From: an uncultured Clostridia bacterium
GTDB lineage: Bacteria; Bacillota; Clostridia; Oscillospirales; Oscillospiraceae
NCBI GenBank assembly: GCA_945915065.1
Contig: CAMEER010000011.1
Coordinates: forward strand, 1-38,445
DNA: 38,445 nt
Direction of reading: 5' to 3'
The notes below the pieces were generated by a model that was given only the letters and a program-made list of their open reading frames with translations, had not been told where the DNA came from and made no database searches. Numbering within the stretch: the first letter of the stretch is position 1; every line of letters begins with the position of its first letter. A program made the position numbers and the translations under genes. Positions 7,509-16,087 of the stretch are shown one piece after another.

Positions 7509-9047
7509 ATGAAGGTCAACCAGATCAAAGCAGGCGCGATACTGTCCTATCTGTCCATGGGGCTGAGCACCATCATTTCGCTTGTCTATACGCCTATTAT
7601 GCTGCAGCGGCTGGGCGAGAGCGAGTTCGGTGTCTATCAGGCGGTACTGCCCATCATCTCCTATCTGAATCTGCTGAGCTTCGGTCTTGGCAGCGCCTAT
7701 GTGCGCTACTACTCCCGGTTCCGGGCCGCCGGTGACAAGCGGGGGTGCGCCAAGCTCAACGGCATGTTCCTTGTCACCTATCTGGTGTTGGGCGCGGCGG
7801 TGCTGGTCATCGGCCTCGGCCTGTCCTACTGCGACGTGATCTTCGGCAAAAAGCTGACGGCGGAGGAGATCGCGCTGGCGGAAAAGCTGCTGCGGATCAT
7901 GACGGTCAACGCGGCGCTGACCTTCCCCATCAGCGTGTTTGAATCCCATGTCACCATCAACGAGCGGTATCTGTTCCAGAAGATCGTGGCCATGGGCAAG
8001 CAGGTGCTCAACCCCCTCATTATGATCCCCCTGCTGATCATCGGCTTCCGCAGCGTAACGCTGACCATCGTGTCCCTGATCTTCACTGTCCTCAGCGGCA
8101 TCATCAACATCGGCTACTGTCTGACGAGGCTGCGGATGCCCTTTTCCTTCCGCGGCTACGATTTCGGACTGCTGCGGGAGATGTTCGGCTTTACGCTGTA
8201 TGTGTTCCTGGGCATCGTGGTGGATAACTTCAACTGGTCCATCGACCGGCTGCTGCTGACGTGGATCCACGGCTCCACCGCCGTGACGGTGTACGTCATT
8301 GCCTCTCAGCTGAACACCTTCTATCTGGCCTTCGGCAACGCCGTTTCCAATGTGATGACGCCCCGCGTCCACCGTCTGGTGGCGGAAAACGCTCCCATGC
8401 GGAAGCTGGACGCCCTGTTTACCCGGGTGGGACGGCTGCAGTTTATCCTGCTGGCGGGCATCTTTCTGGGCTTTGTGGCCATCGGCCGGTCCTTTGTGGT
8501 GCTGTGGGGCGGCGGCGAGATGTTCGCCATCGACTACTGGACGGCGATGCTGCTGTTTTTCTCCTGCCTGTGGACCAATATCCAGACGGTGGGCATTGAG
8601 ATCCAGCGAGCCAAGAATATGCACAAGTTCCGCTCTTTGACCTATTTGGGCGTGGCGCTGGGCAATACGCTGCTCTCCATCCCCCTGTGCATAGAGTGGC
8701 AGGGGCTGGGCGCCGCCGTCGGCACCGCCATCTCCACGCTGGTGGGCAACGTGATCCTGATGAACTGGTACTATCACCGGCGGATCGGCCTGAACATCCC
8801 CGCCTTCTGGCGGCACATTTTCCATCTGATGCCCTCCATGATACTGCCTGCGGCGGCGGCGGTGCTGCTGGCGGTGTTCGTCCATCCCGCCAGCTATTGG
8901 GAACTGATCCCGCCGGGCTGCGCCTTTGTGGCGGTGTACGGCGTGTCCGTGTGGCTGTTCGGCCTGAACCGCTATGAGCGCGGGCTGATAACAGGGCCGC
9001 TGCGGCGGCTGACAAGACGGAGAGGAGGTGGCCGGCGTGCCTCGTAA
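7509..9047 (+). CDS. Oligosaccharide flippase (MATE/MVF-superfamily, Wzx-like)
   Basis: A 512-residue membrane protein with about 14 predicted helices. It begins KAGAILSYLSMGLSTIISLV and has the polysaccharide-export start motif with TPIMLQRLGESEFGVYQAV, common to Wzx/RfbX-type flippases. Such proteins carry undecaprenyl-linked glycans across the membrane. ATG 7509 follows aaaggag at 7494-7500; a TTG 21 bp earlier lies inside the binding site. No glycosyltransferases are near, so this is a stand-alone copy and the cargo is unknown. It overlaps the TetR gene by 11 bp, which suggests that the regulator controls this transporter or senses its substrate. MurJ (lipid II flippase) is the other possibility. 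Confidence 0.85.
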   Translation: MKVNQIKAGAILSYLSMGLSTIISLVYTPIMLQRLGESEFGVYQAVLPIISYLNLLSFGLGSAYVRYYSRFRAAGDKRGCAKLNGMFLVTYLVLGAAVLVIGLGLSYCDVIFGKKLTAEEIALAEKLLRIMTVNAALTFPISVFESHVTINERYLFQKIVAMGKQVLNPLIMIPLLIIGFRSVTLTIVSLIFTVLSGIINIGYCLTRLRMPFSFRGYDFGLLREMFGFTLYVFLGIVVDNFNWSIDRLLLTWIHGSTAVTVYVIASQLNTFYLAFGNAVSNVMTPRVHRLVAENAPMRKLDALFTRVGRLQFILLAGIFLGFVAIGRSFVVLWGGGEMFAIDYWTAMLLFFSCLWTNIQTVGIEIQRAKNMHKFRSLTYLGVALGNTLLSIPLCIEWQGLGAAVGTAISTLVGNVILMNWYYHRRIGLNIPAFWRHIFHLMPSMILPAAAAVLLAVFVHPASYWELIPPGCAFVAVYGVSVWLFGLNRYERGLITGPLRRLTRRRGGGRRAS

Positions 9048-9627
9048 ATCGGGACGCAATACCAAGGGCCGCATCGTGTCCGCAGCGTGGAAGCTGTTCT
9101 ATGAGCAAGGCTACGACAACACCACCGTGGAGGATATCATCTTCGAGTCCGAGACCTCCAAGGGCAGCTTTTACCACTATTTTGAGGGTAAGGACGCCCT
9201 GCTGGGCTCCCTGTCCATGATCTTTGACGAGAAGTATGAGGCGCTGCGGCAGGAGATGGCCCCGGACATGCACGCCGTGGACAAGCTGATCTACATGAAC
9301 CATGAGCTGTTCACCATGATCGACAACACGGTGTCGGTGGAGCTGCTGGCCCGCTTGTTCTCCACCCAGCTGACCACCAAGGGCGAGAAGCACCTGCTCA
9401 GCCGCGACCGGACTTATTTCAAGCTGCTGCATCAGGTGGTGAGGCAGGGACTGGAGCGCCATGAGCTGCGCGGCGATCTGACCGCCAACGAGATCATCAA
9501 TGACTATGCCATGTTTGAGCGGGGTCTGATGTACGACTGGTGCCTTTCAGACGGCGATTATGCGCTGGCCCGCCATGCCGACCGCCTGATGCCCATGTTT
9601 TTGCGCAGCTATCAGGGAGAAAAATAG
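9037..9627 (+). CDS. TetR/AcrR family transcriptional regulator
   Basis: A 196-residue repressor-type protein. The N-terminal HTH is clear: GRIVSAAWKLFYEQGYDNTT, then VEDIIFESETSKGSFYHYFEGKD. The rest is a helical ligand domain of unknown specificity. I prefer the GTG at 9037 because aggagg (9022-9027) is 9 nt upstream, while the GTG at 9028 would sit directly against it. It overlaps the flippase gene. A 40-nt inverted repeat lies 84 bp after its stop and just before the putP promoter, so it may also act on putP. Confidence 0.88.
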   Translation: MPRKSGRNTKGRIVSAAWKLFYEQGYDNTTVEDIIFESETSKGSFYHYFEGKDALLGSLSMIFDEKYEALRQEMAPDMHAVDKLIYMNHELFTMIDNTVSVELLARLFSTQLTTKGEKHLLSRDRTYFKLLHQVVRQGLERHELRGDLTANEIINDYAMFERGLMYDWCLSDGDYALARHADRLMPMFLRSYQGEK

Positions 9628-9710
9628 AATTTTGTTGTTTCGTCTTTTTGCGGATTCATAAAACGTCTATTATAAAAATACAGTATTTACAAATGATAGA
9701 TGACAGTTTT

Positions 9711-9750
9711 ACAGAACCGGGTATAGAATTTATTCTATACCCGGTTCTGT
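9711..9750. repeat. Perfect 19-bp inverted repeat between tetR and putP (operator or terminator)
   Basis: The arm at 9711-9729 (acagaaccgggtatagaat) repeats exactly in reverse complement at 9732-9750 around tt. The tail on the plus strand is atttacg, so it is a poor intrinsic terminator. It ends one base before the putP -35 hexamer, a position fit for a repressor or activator site. Confidence 0.75.
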
Positions 9751-9751
9751 A

Positions 9752-9780
9752 TTTACGTCTCGTTAAAAGTGTGGTATAGT
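9752..9780 (+). promoter_or_regulatory. putP promoter
   Basis: TTTACG (9752-9757), a 17-bp spacer and TATAGT (9775-9780), abutting the inverted repeat. Confidence 0.6.
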
Positions 9781-9812
9781 AACCTCCGTTAGACGAAAGA
9801 GAGGTTCCTATC

Positions 9813-11357
9813 ATGACAACTGCGCAAATCTGCATTATCATCGCCATTGCCGTATACCTGATTGCCATGGTGTGCGTAGGCGTGGCCTACTCCCGCACCA
9901 GCAAGGGCGGCGCCGACAGCTTCTATCTGGGCGGCCGCAAGCTGGGCCCGGTGGTCACGGCTATGAGCGCCGAGGCCAGCGACATGAGCTCCTGGCTGCT
10001 GATGGGTCTGCCCGGCGTGGCATACTTCACCGGCATCGCCGACGCGGCATGGACGGCCATCGGCCTTGCACTGGGTACATACCTGAACTTCCTGCTGGTG
10101 GCCAAGAGACTGCGGATCTACTCCGCTGAGATCAACGCCATCACCGTGCCGGAGTTTTTCTCCAAGCGCTTCAAGGATGACAGGAAGGTGCTGCTGGGCA
10201 TTTCCGCCCTGATCATTCTCATCTTCTTCATCCCCTATACCGCTTCCGGCTTTGCCGCCATCGGCAAGCTGTTCAACAGCCTGTTCGGCTTCGACTACAT
10301 GGTGTCCATGCTGGTGGGTGCCGCAGTGGTCATTCTCTATACCATTCTGGGCGGCTTTTTGGCCGTGTCCACCACCGACCTGATCCAGAGCGTCGTTATG
10401 ACCATCGCACTGGTGGTGGTGTTGGGCTTCGGTATTGAAGTGGCCGGCGGCTGGGGCGCTGTAATGGACAATGCCCGTTCCATCCCCGGTTACCTGAGTC
10501 TGGCGCAGATGACCGATATCTCCACCGGCGAGGTGACGAATTACGGCTTCGTCAAGGCCCTGTCCATGCTGGCGTGGGGCCTGGGCTACTTTGGTATGCC
10601 CCATATCCTGCTGCGCTTTATGGGCATCAGCGATGCCAACAAGCTGAAGATCTCCCGCCGCATCGGCAGCATCTGGGTGGTCATCTCCATGACCGTGGCG
10701 GTCACCATCGGCATCGTGGGTCTGGCCATGTCCCGGGTGGGCGAGATCGAGACCTTTGGCTCCAGCAGCGCGGCGGAGGCGGTCATCGTCAAGATCGCCG
10801 ACCTGCTCAGCACCCACGGCGTGCTGACGGCGCTGATCGCCGGTCTGATCATCGCCGGTATTCTGGCCTCCACCATGTCCACGGCGGACAGCCAGCTGCT
10901 GACGGCGTCCTCCAGTGTGTCTGAGGATCTGGTCAAGGAGGTTTTCGGCGTGAAACTGTCCTCCAAGACCACCATGTGGGTGGCCCGTGTCACCGTCATC
11001 GCCATCTCCGTTATCGCGGTGTTCCTGGCCCGCGACCCCAACAGCTCCGTGTTCACCATCGTGTCCTTCGCGTGGGCCGGCTTCGGCGCCACCTTTGCGC
11101 CTGCCATGCTGACGGCGCTGTTCTGGAAGCGCACCACCAAGTGGGGCGTGCTGGCCGGCATGGTGTCCGGCGGCGCCGTGGTGTTCATCTGGAAGTATCT
11201 GCTCAAGCCCATGGGCGGCGTGTGGGGCATCTATGAGCTGCTGCCCGCCTTCATTGTGGCGCTGGTCTTTATTGTGGTGGTGTCTTTGCTGACGGCCAAG
11301 CCCGACGCAGAGACCGTGGCTACCTTCGACAAGGTAAAGGCCGAGTGCAAGAAGTGA
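9813..11357 (+). CDS. putP: Sodium/proline symporter PutP
   Basis: A 514-residue member of the sodium:solute symporter family (LeuT fold), about 13 helices. The region SFYLGGRKLGPVVTAMSAEA followed by SDMSSWLLMGLPG matches the Na+ and proline site of PutP (the Asp of SDMSSW corresponds to D55 of the E. coli protein). LASTMSTADSQLL, around residue 350, is the second conserved sodium-site block. The length is typical. It is a single-gene unit with its own promoter and a strong terminator. In an amino acid fermenter it would supply proline, for example as a Stickland acceptor, but no proline reductase gene is in this window. Confidence 0.93.
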   Translation: MTTAQICIIIAIAVYLIAMVCVGVAYSRTSKGGADSFYLGGRKLGPVVTAMSAEASDMSSWLLMGLPGVAYFTGIADAAWTAIGLALGTYLNFLLVAKRLRIYSAEINAITVPEFFSKRFKDDRKVLLGISALIILIFFIPYTASGFAAIGKLFNSLFGFDYMVSMLVGAAVVILYTILGGFLAVSTTDLIQSVVMTIALVVVLGFGIEVAGGWGAVMDNARSIPGYLSLAQMTDISTGEVTNYGFVKALSMLAWGLGYFGMPHILLRFMGISDANKLKISRRIGSIWVVISMTVAVTIGIVGLAMSRVGEIETFGSSSAAEAVIVKIADLLSTHGVLTALIAGLIIAGILASTMSTADSQLLTASSSVSEDLVKEVFGVKLSSKTTMWVARVTVIAISVIAVFLARDPNSSVFTIVSFAWAGFGATFAPAMLTALFWKRTTKWGVLAGMVSGGAVVFIWKYLLKPMGGVWGIYELLPAFIVALVFIVVVSLLTAKPDAETVATFDKVKAECKK

Positions 11358-11374
11358 TTCCCTGCTTAAGTGAA

Positions 11375-11402
11375 AGAGCCGTCCGCCGGACGGCTCTTTT
11401 TC
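11375..11402 (+). terminator. putP terminator
   Basis: agagccgtcc (11375-11384) and ggacggctct (11388-11397) with a gcc loop, followed by a T run. Confidence 0.9.
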
Positions 11403-11431
11403 TTGACAAAAGGCGGCCTTTGCCGCACAAT
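11403..11431 (+). promoter_or_regulatory. Promoter of the PNPOx-like gene
   Basis: A perfect TTGACA (11403-11408), a 17-bp spacer and CACAAT (11426-11431), packed directly behind the putP terminator. Confidence 0.6.
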
Positions 11432-11461
11432 GGAACTATCATCATAGAGGAGGAGCTTAGC

Positions 11462-11956
11462 ATGCGCAGAAAAGAATGTGAACGGGACGAAGCTTTTGCG
11501 TGGGAGGTGCTGAAGCACTCGGTATACGCCACGGTGTCCATGGCGGGTCCGGACGGTACGCCGTATGCTACCCCCGTCAACGTGGTGGGCGATGAGGTAT
11601 ATAAGACGCTGTACTTCCACTGCGCCGGCGCCGGTGAACGCTGGGAGCTGCTGAAGAACGGCGCGCCGGTCTGCGTCACGGCGGTGTCCACCGCCACGCT
11701 GATCCCCAATGCCTTTACTACCGCGTACCGCAGCGCCATGTTCAAAGGCCGCGCGGAGGTGGTGACGGACGAAGGGGAGAAAATGAAAGCCATGCTGCTG
11801 CTGTGTACCGCCTTCGACCCCAAGGGGATGGGCCGGTTCGACGAGGTGATGTCCCGCTGTACGGCTCAGGTCATCAGGATCGTGCCGGAGGTCATCACCG
11901 GCAAGGAACATGAGATGAAGCAGCCCCCCAAATCCCACAGCTGTAAGAACGAATAA
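11462..11956 (+). CDS. Pyridoxamine 5'-phosphate oxidase family / NimA-like flavoprotein
   Basis: A 164-residue split-barrel flavin-binding protein. The start MRRKECERDEAFAWEVLKHS and the strand pattern ATVSMAGPDGTPYATPVNVV followed by LYFHCAGAGERWELLKNG are typical of the 5-nitroimidazole reductase-like (NimA) branch, which binds FMN or heme and shows general reductase activity. The true substrate is not known. gaggagg stands before ATG 11462; the open frame continues upstream but covers the promoter and terminator, so it is not coding there. It is a single-gene unit between two terminators. Confidence 0.8.
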   Translation: MRRKECERDEAFAWEVLKHSVYATVSMAGPDGTPYATPVNVVGDEVYKTLYFHCAGAGERWELLKNGAPVCVTAVSTATLIPNAFTTAYRSAMFKGRAEVVTDEGEKMKAMLLLCTAFDPKGMGRFDEVMSRCTAQVIRIVPEVITGKEHEMKQPPKSHSCKNE

Positions 11957-11983
11957 AAAACCGGCCCATGGGGCCGGTTTTTT
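11955..11983. terminator. Bidirectional terminator
   Basis: aaaaaaccggccc (11955-11967) and gggccggtttttt (11971-11983) around atg. It serves both the PNPOx-like gene and the convergent exporter gene, whose stop codon lies at its edge. Confidence 0.88.
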
Positions 11984-12866
11984 ATTCCGTTTGCTTTTTG
12001 CGGACAAGACCGCTCCAATCCACTTCCATCACCAGCAGGCTCAGCAGCATCAGCGCCGCCCCCACATATCCCCGGGGCAGCAGTGTTTCCCCGGCAACGG
12101 TAAAGGCCACGATACCGGAGAATACCGGTTCCAGCGTGAAGATCACGCCCACATGGCTGGCGGTGGTATACTTTTGCGCCACCGACTGGATCACAAAAGC
12201 GATGCCGGAGCAGAACAGCCCCAGAAAGACGGCTGCGCCCCAGATCTTGGGGGATTGGGGCAGCCGGGGCTGCTCCACCAGCACCGACACCAGCAGCATC
12301 AGCACGCCGGCCACGCCCAGCTGGCACACGCCCAGCGTAATGGCGTCCACCTCCGGCTGTGCCACGGCCTTTTCCGTCACCAGCATGTCGGCGGCGTAGC
12401 ACACGGCGCAGATCAGGCAGATCAGGTCGCCGCTGGCAGGATGGAAGCTGTCGTCCAGCGTCAGCAGCGCCAGTCCCACGGTGCACATGACGAGAGCCAA
12501 GCCCAGCTTTTTGCCGGGCTTGCGGCGGTTAAAGAGAAAGTCCAGCAGCGGCGTGAAGACCACCGGCAGGGCGCAGATGAATCCTGCGTTGGAAATGGAG
12601 GTATTGGCCAAACCGTAGGTGGCGCCGGCGTATACGCCCACCAGCAGCGTGCCGATGATGAGACTGTACCGCAGCGTAGCGCGGCTGATGTGTCGAAGCT
12701 TCTTCCAGAAGATGGGTCCCAGTACCAGGAATGCCAGCAAAAAGCGGAAGGCGTTCAGGTTCATGGGCTGCAGCTCCGTCAGGCACAGATCCACCAGATA
12801 GTAGGATACGCCCCAGAACAGTGTCACCAGCACCAGTGCCAGATCGGCTTTGCGTTGTTTCGGCAT
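11982..12866 (-). CDS. EamA/DMT family transporter
   Basis: A 294-residue membrane protein with ten predicted helices in two EamA repeats: residues about 8-140 (ALVLVTLFWGVSYYLVDLCL) and about 150-290 (LICLICAVCYAADMLVTEKA, ending with EPVFSGIVAFTVAGETLLPR). The EPV(F)...GE block near the end of repeat two is the family signature. Drug/metabolite transporters of this type export amino acids or other metabolites, and the substrate cannot be read from sequence. It has its own promoter at 12900-12928 and an SD (gggaga) before ATG 12866. Confidence 0.88.
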   Translation of the reverse strand: MPKQRKADLALVLVTLFWGVSYYLVDLCLTELQPMNLNAFRFLLAFLVLGPIFWKKLRHISRATLRYSLIIGTLLVGVYAGATYGLANTSISNAGFICALPVVFTPLLDFLFNRRKPGKKLGLALVMCTVGLALLTLDDSFHPASGDLICLICAVCYAADMLVTEKAVAQPEVDAITLGVCQLGVAGVLMLLVSVLVEQPRLPQSPKIWGAAVFLGLFCSGIAFVIQSVAQKYTTASHVGVIFTLEPVFSGIVAFTVAGETLLPRGYVGAALMLLSLLVMEVDWSGLVRKKQTE

Positions 12867-12899
12867 ACAAAACGTCTCCCTTCTTCGTTCTAAGGGGAC

Positions 12900-12928
12900 A
12901 GTATATCACAGCTTCTGAAGGAAAGCAA
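12900..12928 (-). promoter_or_regulatory. Promoter of the EamA gene
   Basis: On the minus strand, TTGCTT (12923-12928), a 17-bp spacer and TATACT (12900-12905). It lies in the short gap after the YtvI gene. Confidence 0.6.
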
Positions 12929-13996
12929 TTATTTCCACAGATGGAGATATCCGCCGTCGTGAAGCTGCTTGACCAGCAGCAGTAGAATGGGCCCCAGGAT
13001 CATTCCCGCCACCCCCATGGCGCAAAAGCCCACATACATGGCCAGCAGTGCCGGGAGAGGCGGCAGTCCGGCGCTGCTGGCCATCAGCTTCGGCTCCATG
13101 ATGCTGCGCACCAGCCAGATCACCAGATACAGCGCCGTCAGCGCAATGCCCTTGGGGAAGCTGCCTACCAGACAGCACAGCACCGCCCACGGCAGCAGTA
13201 CCGTACCGGTGCCGAACACCGGCAGCGCGTCGATGAAGGCGATAATGGCCGCCAGCAGCAGGGCGTAGGGCTGCCGGATCAGCAGCAGTCCCGCCAGAAG
13301 CTGGAAAAACGTGATGACGATGAGGATGCATTGGGCCTTGAGCCATTTACCGATGGTGGTGATGAGGCTGGCCTTGATCCCCCGTGCGGTGGCCAACCAT
13401 TGCGGCGGCAGCTGCCGCCGCAGGAAGGCCATCAGCTGCGGGTAGGCGGCGGAGGTAAAAAACAGGGCCAGCGCCGTGGTGGCGCAGAACAGCATGACCT
13501 GCGGCAGTGCGCTTACTATCGCCGTCAGTATCCGCAGCACGGCGGCGGACAGACTGCCCAGGGCTTCGGAAAGTGTTTCCTCGGCGGTGTCCAGCAGATG
13601 GGTCACCCACTGCTGCAGGCCGTCGGGACAGCCGGCACAGAAGCTGCGCAGCCGTGCGGAGATGTGGTCCACCAGCGCCGGCAGACCGGACAGGATCTCC
13701 GGCAGCCGTTCCATCAGGTCGGTGGCCTGCCGGATCAGCTGGCCGACCAGTACGGCGCCCAGCGTGACCACCAGCGCCAGCAGTGCCAGTGTGACCACCG
13801 CCGCCAGAAAGCCGCGCTTGAGGTGCATCTTTCGCCGCCCCAGCAGGATCACCGGTTCCATCAGCGCCGCGAAGCCCAGCGCCAGCAAAAAAGGCAGCAG
13901 CCACACCAGCGCGTAGCGCAGGATCAGCCAGCCTACGGCCAGCACTGCCGCAGCGTATGCTGTTTTGAGAAGAAATGCTTTTTGCCGCTGGTACAA
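12929..13996 (-). CDS. ytvI: Sporulation integral membrane protein YtvI (AI-2E transporter family)
   Basis: A 355-residue membrane protein of the AI-2E/PerM family with about eight helices. The central soluble amphipathic region (residues about 85-165) and the late block IAFIDALPVFGTGTVLLPWA with VRSIMEPKLMASSAG are the family hallmarks; the LPV-GTG-VLLPWA form is that of YtvI, which is made during sporulation. The role is unknown. The start is a TTG at 13996, since MYQRQKAFLL follows an aggtga site and no ATG or GTG is better placed. It runs left, ahead of the EamA gene, and is divergent from the ACT gene. Confidence 0.85.
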   Translation of the reverse strand: MYQRQKAFLLKTAYAAAVLAVGWLILRYALVWLLPFLLALGFAALMEPVILLGRRKMHLKRGFLAAVVTLALLALVVTLGAVLVGQLIRQATDLMERLPEILSGLPALVDHISARLRSFCAGCPDGLQQWVTHLLDTAEETLSEALGSLSAAVLRILTAIVSALPQVMLFCATTALALFFTSAAYPQLMAFLRRQLPPQWLATARGIKASLITTIGKWLKAQCILIVITFFQLLAGLLLIRQPYALLLAAIIAFIDALPVFGTGTVLLPWAVLCCLVGSFPKGIALTALYLVIWLVRSIMEPKLMASSAGLPPLPALLAMYVGFCAMGVAGMILGPILLLLVKQLHDGGYLHLWK

Positions 13997-14022
13997 ATGA
14001 TCACCTGTCTCTCAATTTTTTC

Positions 14023-14051
14023 TTGTCAAAAGGGGAGGGATGTGCTACCAT
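14023..14051 (+). promoter_or_regulatory. Promoter of the ACT-domain gene
   Basis: TTGTCA (14023-14028), 17 bp, TACCAT (14046-14051). Confidence 0.5.
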
Positions 14052-14109
14052 GGACACAGGGAAACGCTGTGTGCCGTATGGGAAATACCCGCCATGGGAG
14101 GAACAAGCT

Positions 14110-14547
14110 ATGGAGAAGAAAAAATACTTTATCGTTTCGGCAGACGCGCTGCCGGAGGTATTTGTCAAGGTGGCCGAGGCCAAGCGTATGCTGCAGGTGG
14201 GAGAAGCCGGCACTGTGGGGCAGGCGGCAGCCATGGTGGGCATCAGCCGCAGCGCCTTTTATAAGTACAAGGATGCGGTGCAGCCCTTCCAGAACATGAA
14301 GGCGGGCCATATCATCACGCTGTACGCCCTGCTGCGGGACAACCCCGGTGTACTGTCCAACTATCTGTCCATTTTCGCTGCCTCCGGCGCCAATATTCTG
14401 ACCATCAACCAGACCATTCCCACCAACGGATGCGCCGGCGTCACCGTCAGCGCAGAGACCAGCGACATGACCGAGACCATGGACGAGATGATCTCCCATC
14501 TGGCGTCGGCTGAGGGTGTGCTGCGGTTCGAGATCATGGCGGGCTGA
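14110..14547 (+). CDS. pheB: ACT domain-containing protein PheB-like
   Basis: A 145-residue protein. The first half (VKVAEAKRMLQVGEAGTVGQ then AAAMVGISRSAFYKYKDAV) is a small HTH-like helical domain; the second half (residues about 70-145) is an ACT domain, starting ALLRDNPGVLSNYLSIFAAS. This layout is that of PheB/YszB, found near homoserine dehydrogenase or phenylalanine genes in Bacilli, and a binding role for phenylalanine or another amino acid is presumed. The name PheB is historical; no chorismate mutase activity should be assumed. gggagg lies before ATG 14110. It is a single-gene unit, with no aromatic or threonine pathway genes adjoining. Confidence 0.85.
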   Translation: MEKKKYFIVSADALPEVFVKVAEAKRMLQVGEAGTVGQAAAMVGISRSAFYKYKDAVQPFQNMKAGHIITLYALLRDNPGVLSNYLSIFAASGANILTINQTIPTNGCAGVTVSAETSDMTETMDEMISHLASAEGVLRFEIMAG

Positions 14548-14581
14548 TGGATATACTATAAACAAAAATGACAAAAAATAT

Positions 14582-14611
14582 GAGCGTACCGTCCGTGCGG
14601 TACGCTCTTTT
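14582..14611. terminator. Bidirectional terminator between pheB-like and cca
   Basis: gagcgtaccg (14582-14591) and cggtacgctc (14598-14607), loop tccgtg, followed by TTTTAT on the plus strand and atatttttt on the minus strand. Confidence 0.88.
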
Positions 14612-14618
14612 ATGTGGT

Positions 14619-15959
14619 TTATATGGTATCTGTGCGCAGGAGGGGGGAGGCCTTCTTTGCCGCCATGGCCAGCAGCGCCTCCCGCTCATTCTCCACGGCG
14701 CCGTCCATAACGGCCTCCAGCAGCGCCTGCAGCGCCCGGCCGATCTGACGGCCCTGCAGGCCCAGCACCGCCATGTCCCGGCCGTTTACCGCCAATTGCC
14801 GCAGGCTGAAGCAGGCGTCCCTGGCCAGCAGATCGTCCATCATGGCCTCGCCCTCGTCGATTTCCTGCTGGCGGCTGCGGTAGTCCGGATGCTGGGCCAT
14901 GTTGTCGGCCCGCTTGACGTCACACAGCTGCCGCAGCGCCTCCACCCCCAGCTGGTTCATGGCGCGGCGGATGGCTTTTTCCGTCAGGGAGATGGGCCGG
15001 TCGTGGTACCGCACCAGCATACAGATGCGACGGGCGGCAGCATTGTCAAACCGCAGGCGGCGGCAGATGGCCTCCGCCATCTCCGTGCCGGGCCGGTGAT
15101 GGCCGTAAAAATGGCCTACGCCCCGTTCGTCCAGCGTAAAGCATTGAGGCTTGCCCAGATCGTGCAGCAGCATGGTCCACCGCAGTACCGGCTCCGGGGG
15201 CGCGGCGTCCACCGCGTGGGCCGTGTGGCGCCAGACGTCATAGCAGTGGTGGCGGTTGTGCTGCTCAAACCCTACACAGGGTAGGATCTCCGGCAGCACC
15301 ACACCCAGCACCTGGGGTTCCTCCGCCAGCACCCGTCCGGCGTCTTTTCCGCACAGCAGCTTTGTCAGTTCCTCCCGTACCCGCTCCGCCGCCACATACC
15401 GCAAATCGCCGCATTGCTGCCGCAGGGCACGGTGGGTATCCTCCTCGATGGCAAAGCCCAGCGTGGCGGAGAACCGCAGCGTCCGCAGCATCCGCAGCGC
15501 GTCCTCGGAAAAACGGCGGTCCGGCTGCCCCACACACCGCAGTTTTTTCACCTGAATGTCCTGCTGCCCGCGGAAAGGATCGTACAGTGTTCCCCGGACA
15601 TCCATGGCCATGGCGTTGACGGTCAGATCCCGCCGGGCCAGATCCTCCGTCAGATCCCGTGTGAAAGACACGGCGGCGGGGTGGCGGTGGTCGGGATAAT
15701 CCCCATCGGTGCGGAAGGTGGTGATCTCACAGACCAGACCGCCGCTGCGGACTGTCACAGTGCCGTGCCGCAAGCCGGTGGGAATGGCAAAATGGTCAAA
15801 CAGCGCCATGGTCTCCTTCGGCAGGGCGGAGGTGGTCACGTCCCAGTCATGGGGCGCTGTGCCCATCAGCATGTCCCGGACGCAGCCGCCCACCGTGTAT
15901 GCCTCATACCCGGCGCCTTCCAGCCGCCGCAATATGCGCTGCACTTCCTGCGGGATCAT
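14619..15959 (-). CDS. cca: CCA tRNA nucleotidyltransferase with HD domain
   Basis: A 446-residue class II enzyme that builds or repairs the 3' CCA of tRNAs. The nucleotidyltransferase head shows YTVGGCVRDMLMGTAPHDWD with the catalytic DWD, then RRDLTVNAMAMD, and the RRFSEDALRMLRTLRFSATL block that binds nucleotides. The C-terminal half has an HD-type motif (MLLHDLGKP and YHDRPIS), as in the clostridial/cyanobacterial bipartite forms. ATG 15959 follows a gggggg-rich SD. It is a single gene between convergent pheB and divergent murC. Confidence 0.95.
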   Translation of the reverse strand: MIPQEVQRILRRLEGAGYEAYTVGGCVRDMLMGTAPHDWDVTTSALPKETMALFDHFAIPTGLRHGTVTVRSGGLVCEITTFRTDGDYPDHRHPAAVSFTRDLTEDLARRDLTVNAMAMDVRGTLYDPFRGQQDIQVKKLRCVGQPDRRFSEDALRMLRTLRFSATLGFAIEEDTHRALRQQCGDLRYVAAERVREELTKLLCGKDAGRVLAEEPQVLGVVLPEILPCVGFEQHNRHHCYDVWRHTAHAVDAAPPEPVLRWTMLLHDLGKPQCFTLDERGVGHFYGHHRPGTEMAEAICRRLRFDNAAARRICMLVRYHDRPISLTEKAIRRAMNQLGVEALRQLCDVKRADNMAQHPDYRSRQQEIDEGEAMMDDLLARDACFSLRQLAVNGRDMAVLGLQGRQIGRALQALLEAVMDGAVENEREALLAMAAKKASPLLRTDTI

Positions 15960-16000
15960 GATTTCGCCCCCCTTCGCCGGTTTTCTGTCAAGAATGACGG

Positions 16001-16029
16001 TTGCACTTTGCGTATGGGTGTATTATAAT
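16001..16029 (+). promoter_or_regulatory. murC promoter
   Basis: TTGCAC (16001-16006), 17 bp, perfect TATAAT (16024-16029), 59 bp before the murC start. Confidence 0.65.
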
Positions 16030-16087
16030 ATTTTTTCAAGAAAAATACAAGCGGCGGCATGAAATACCGTTTTTTGGAGGAATTGAT

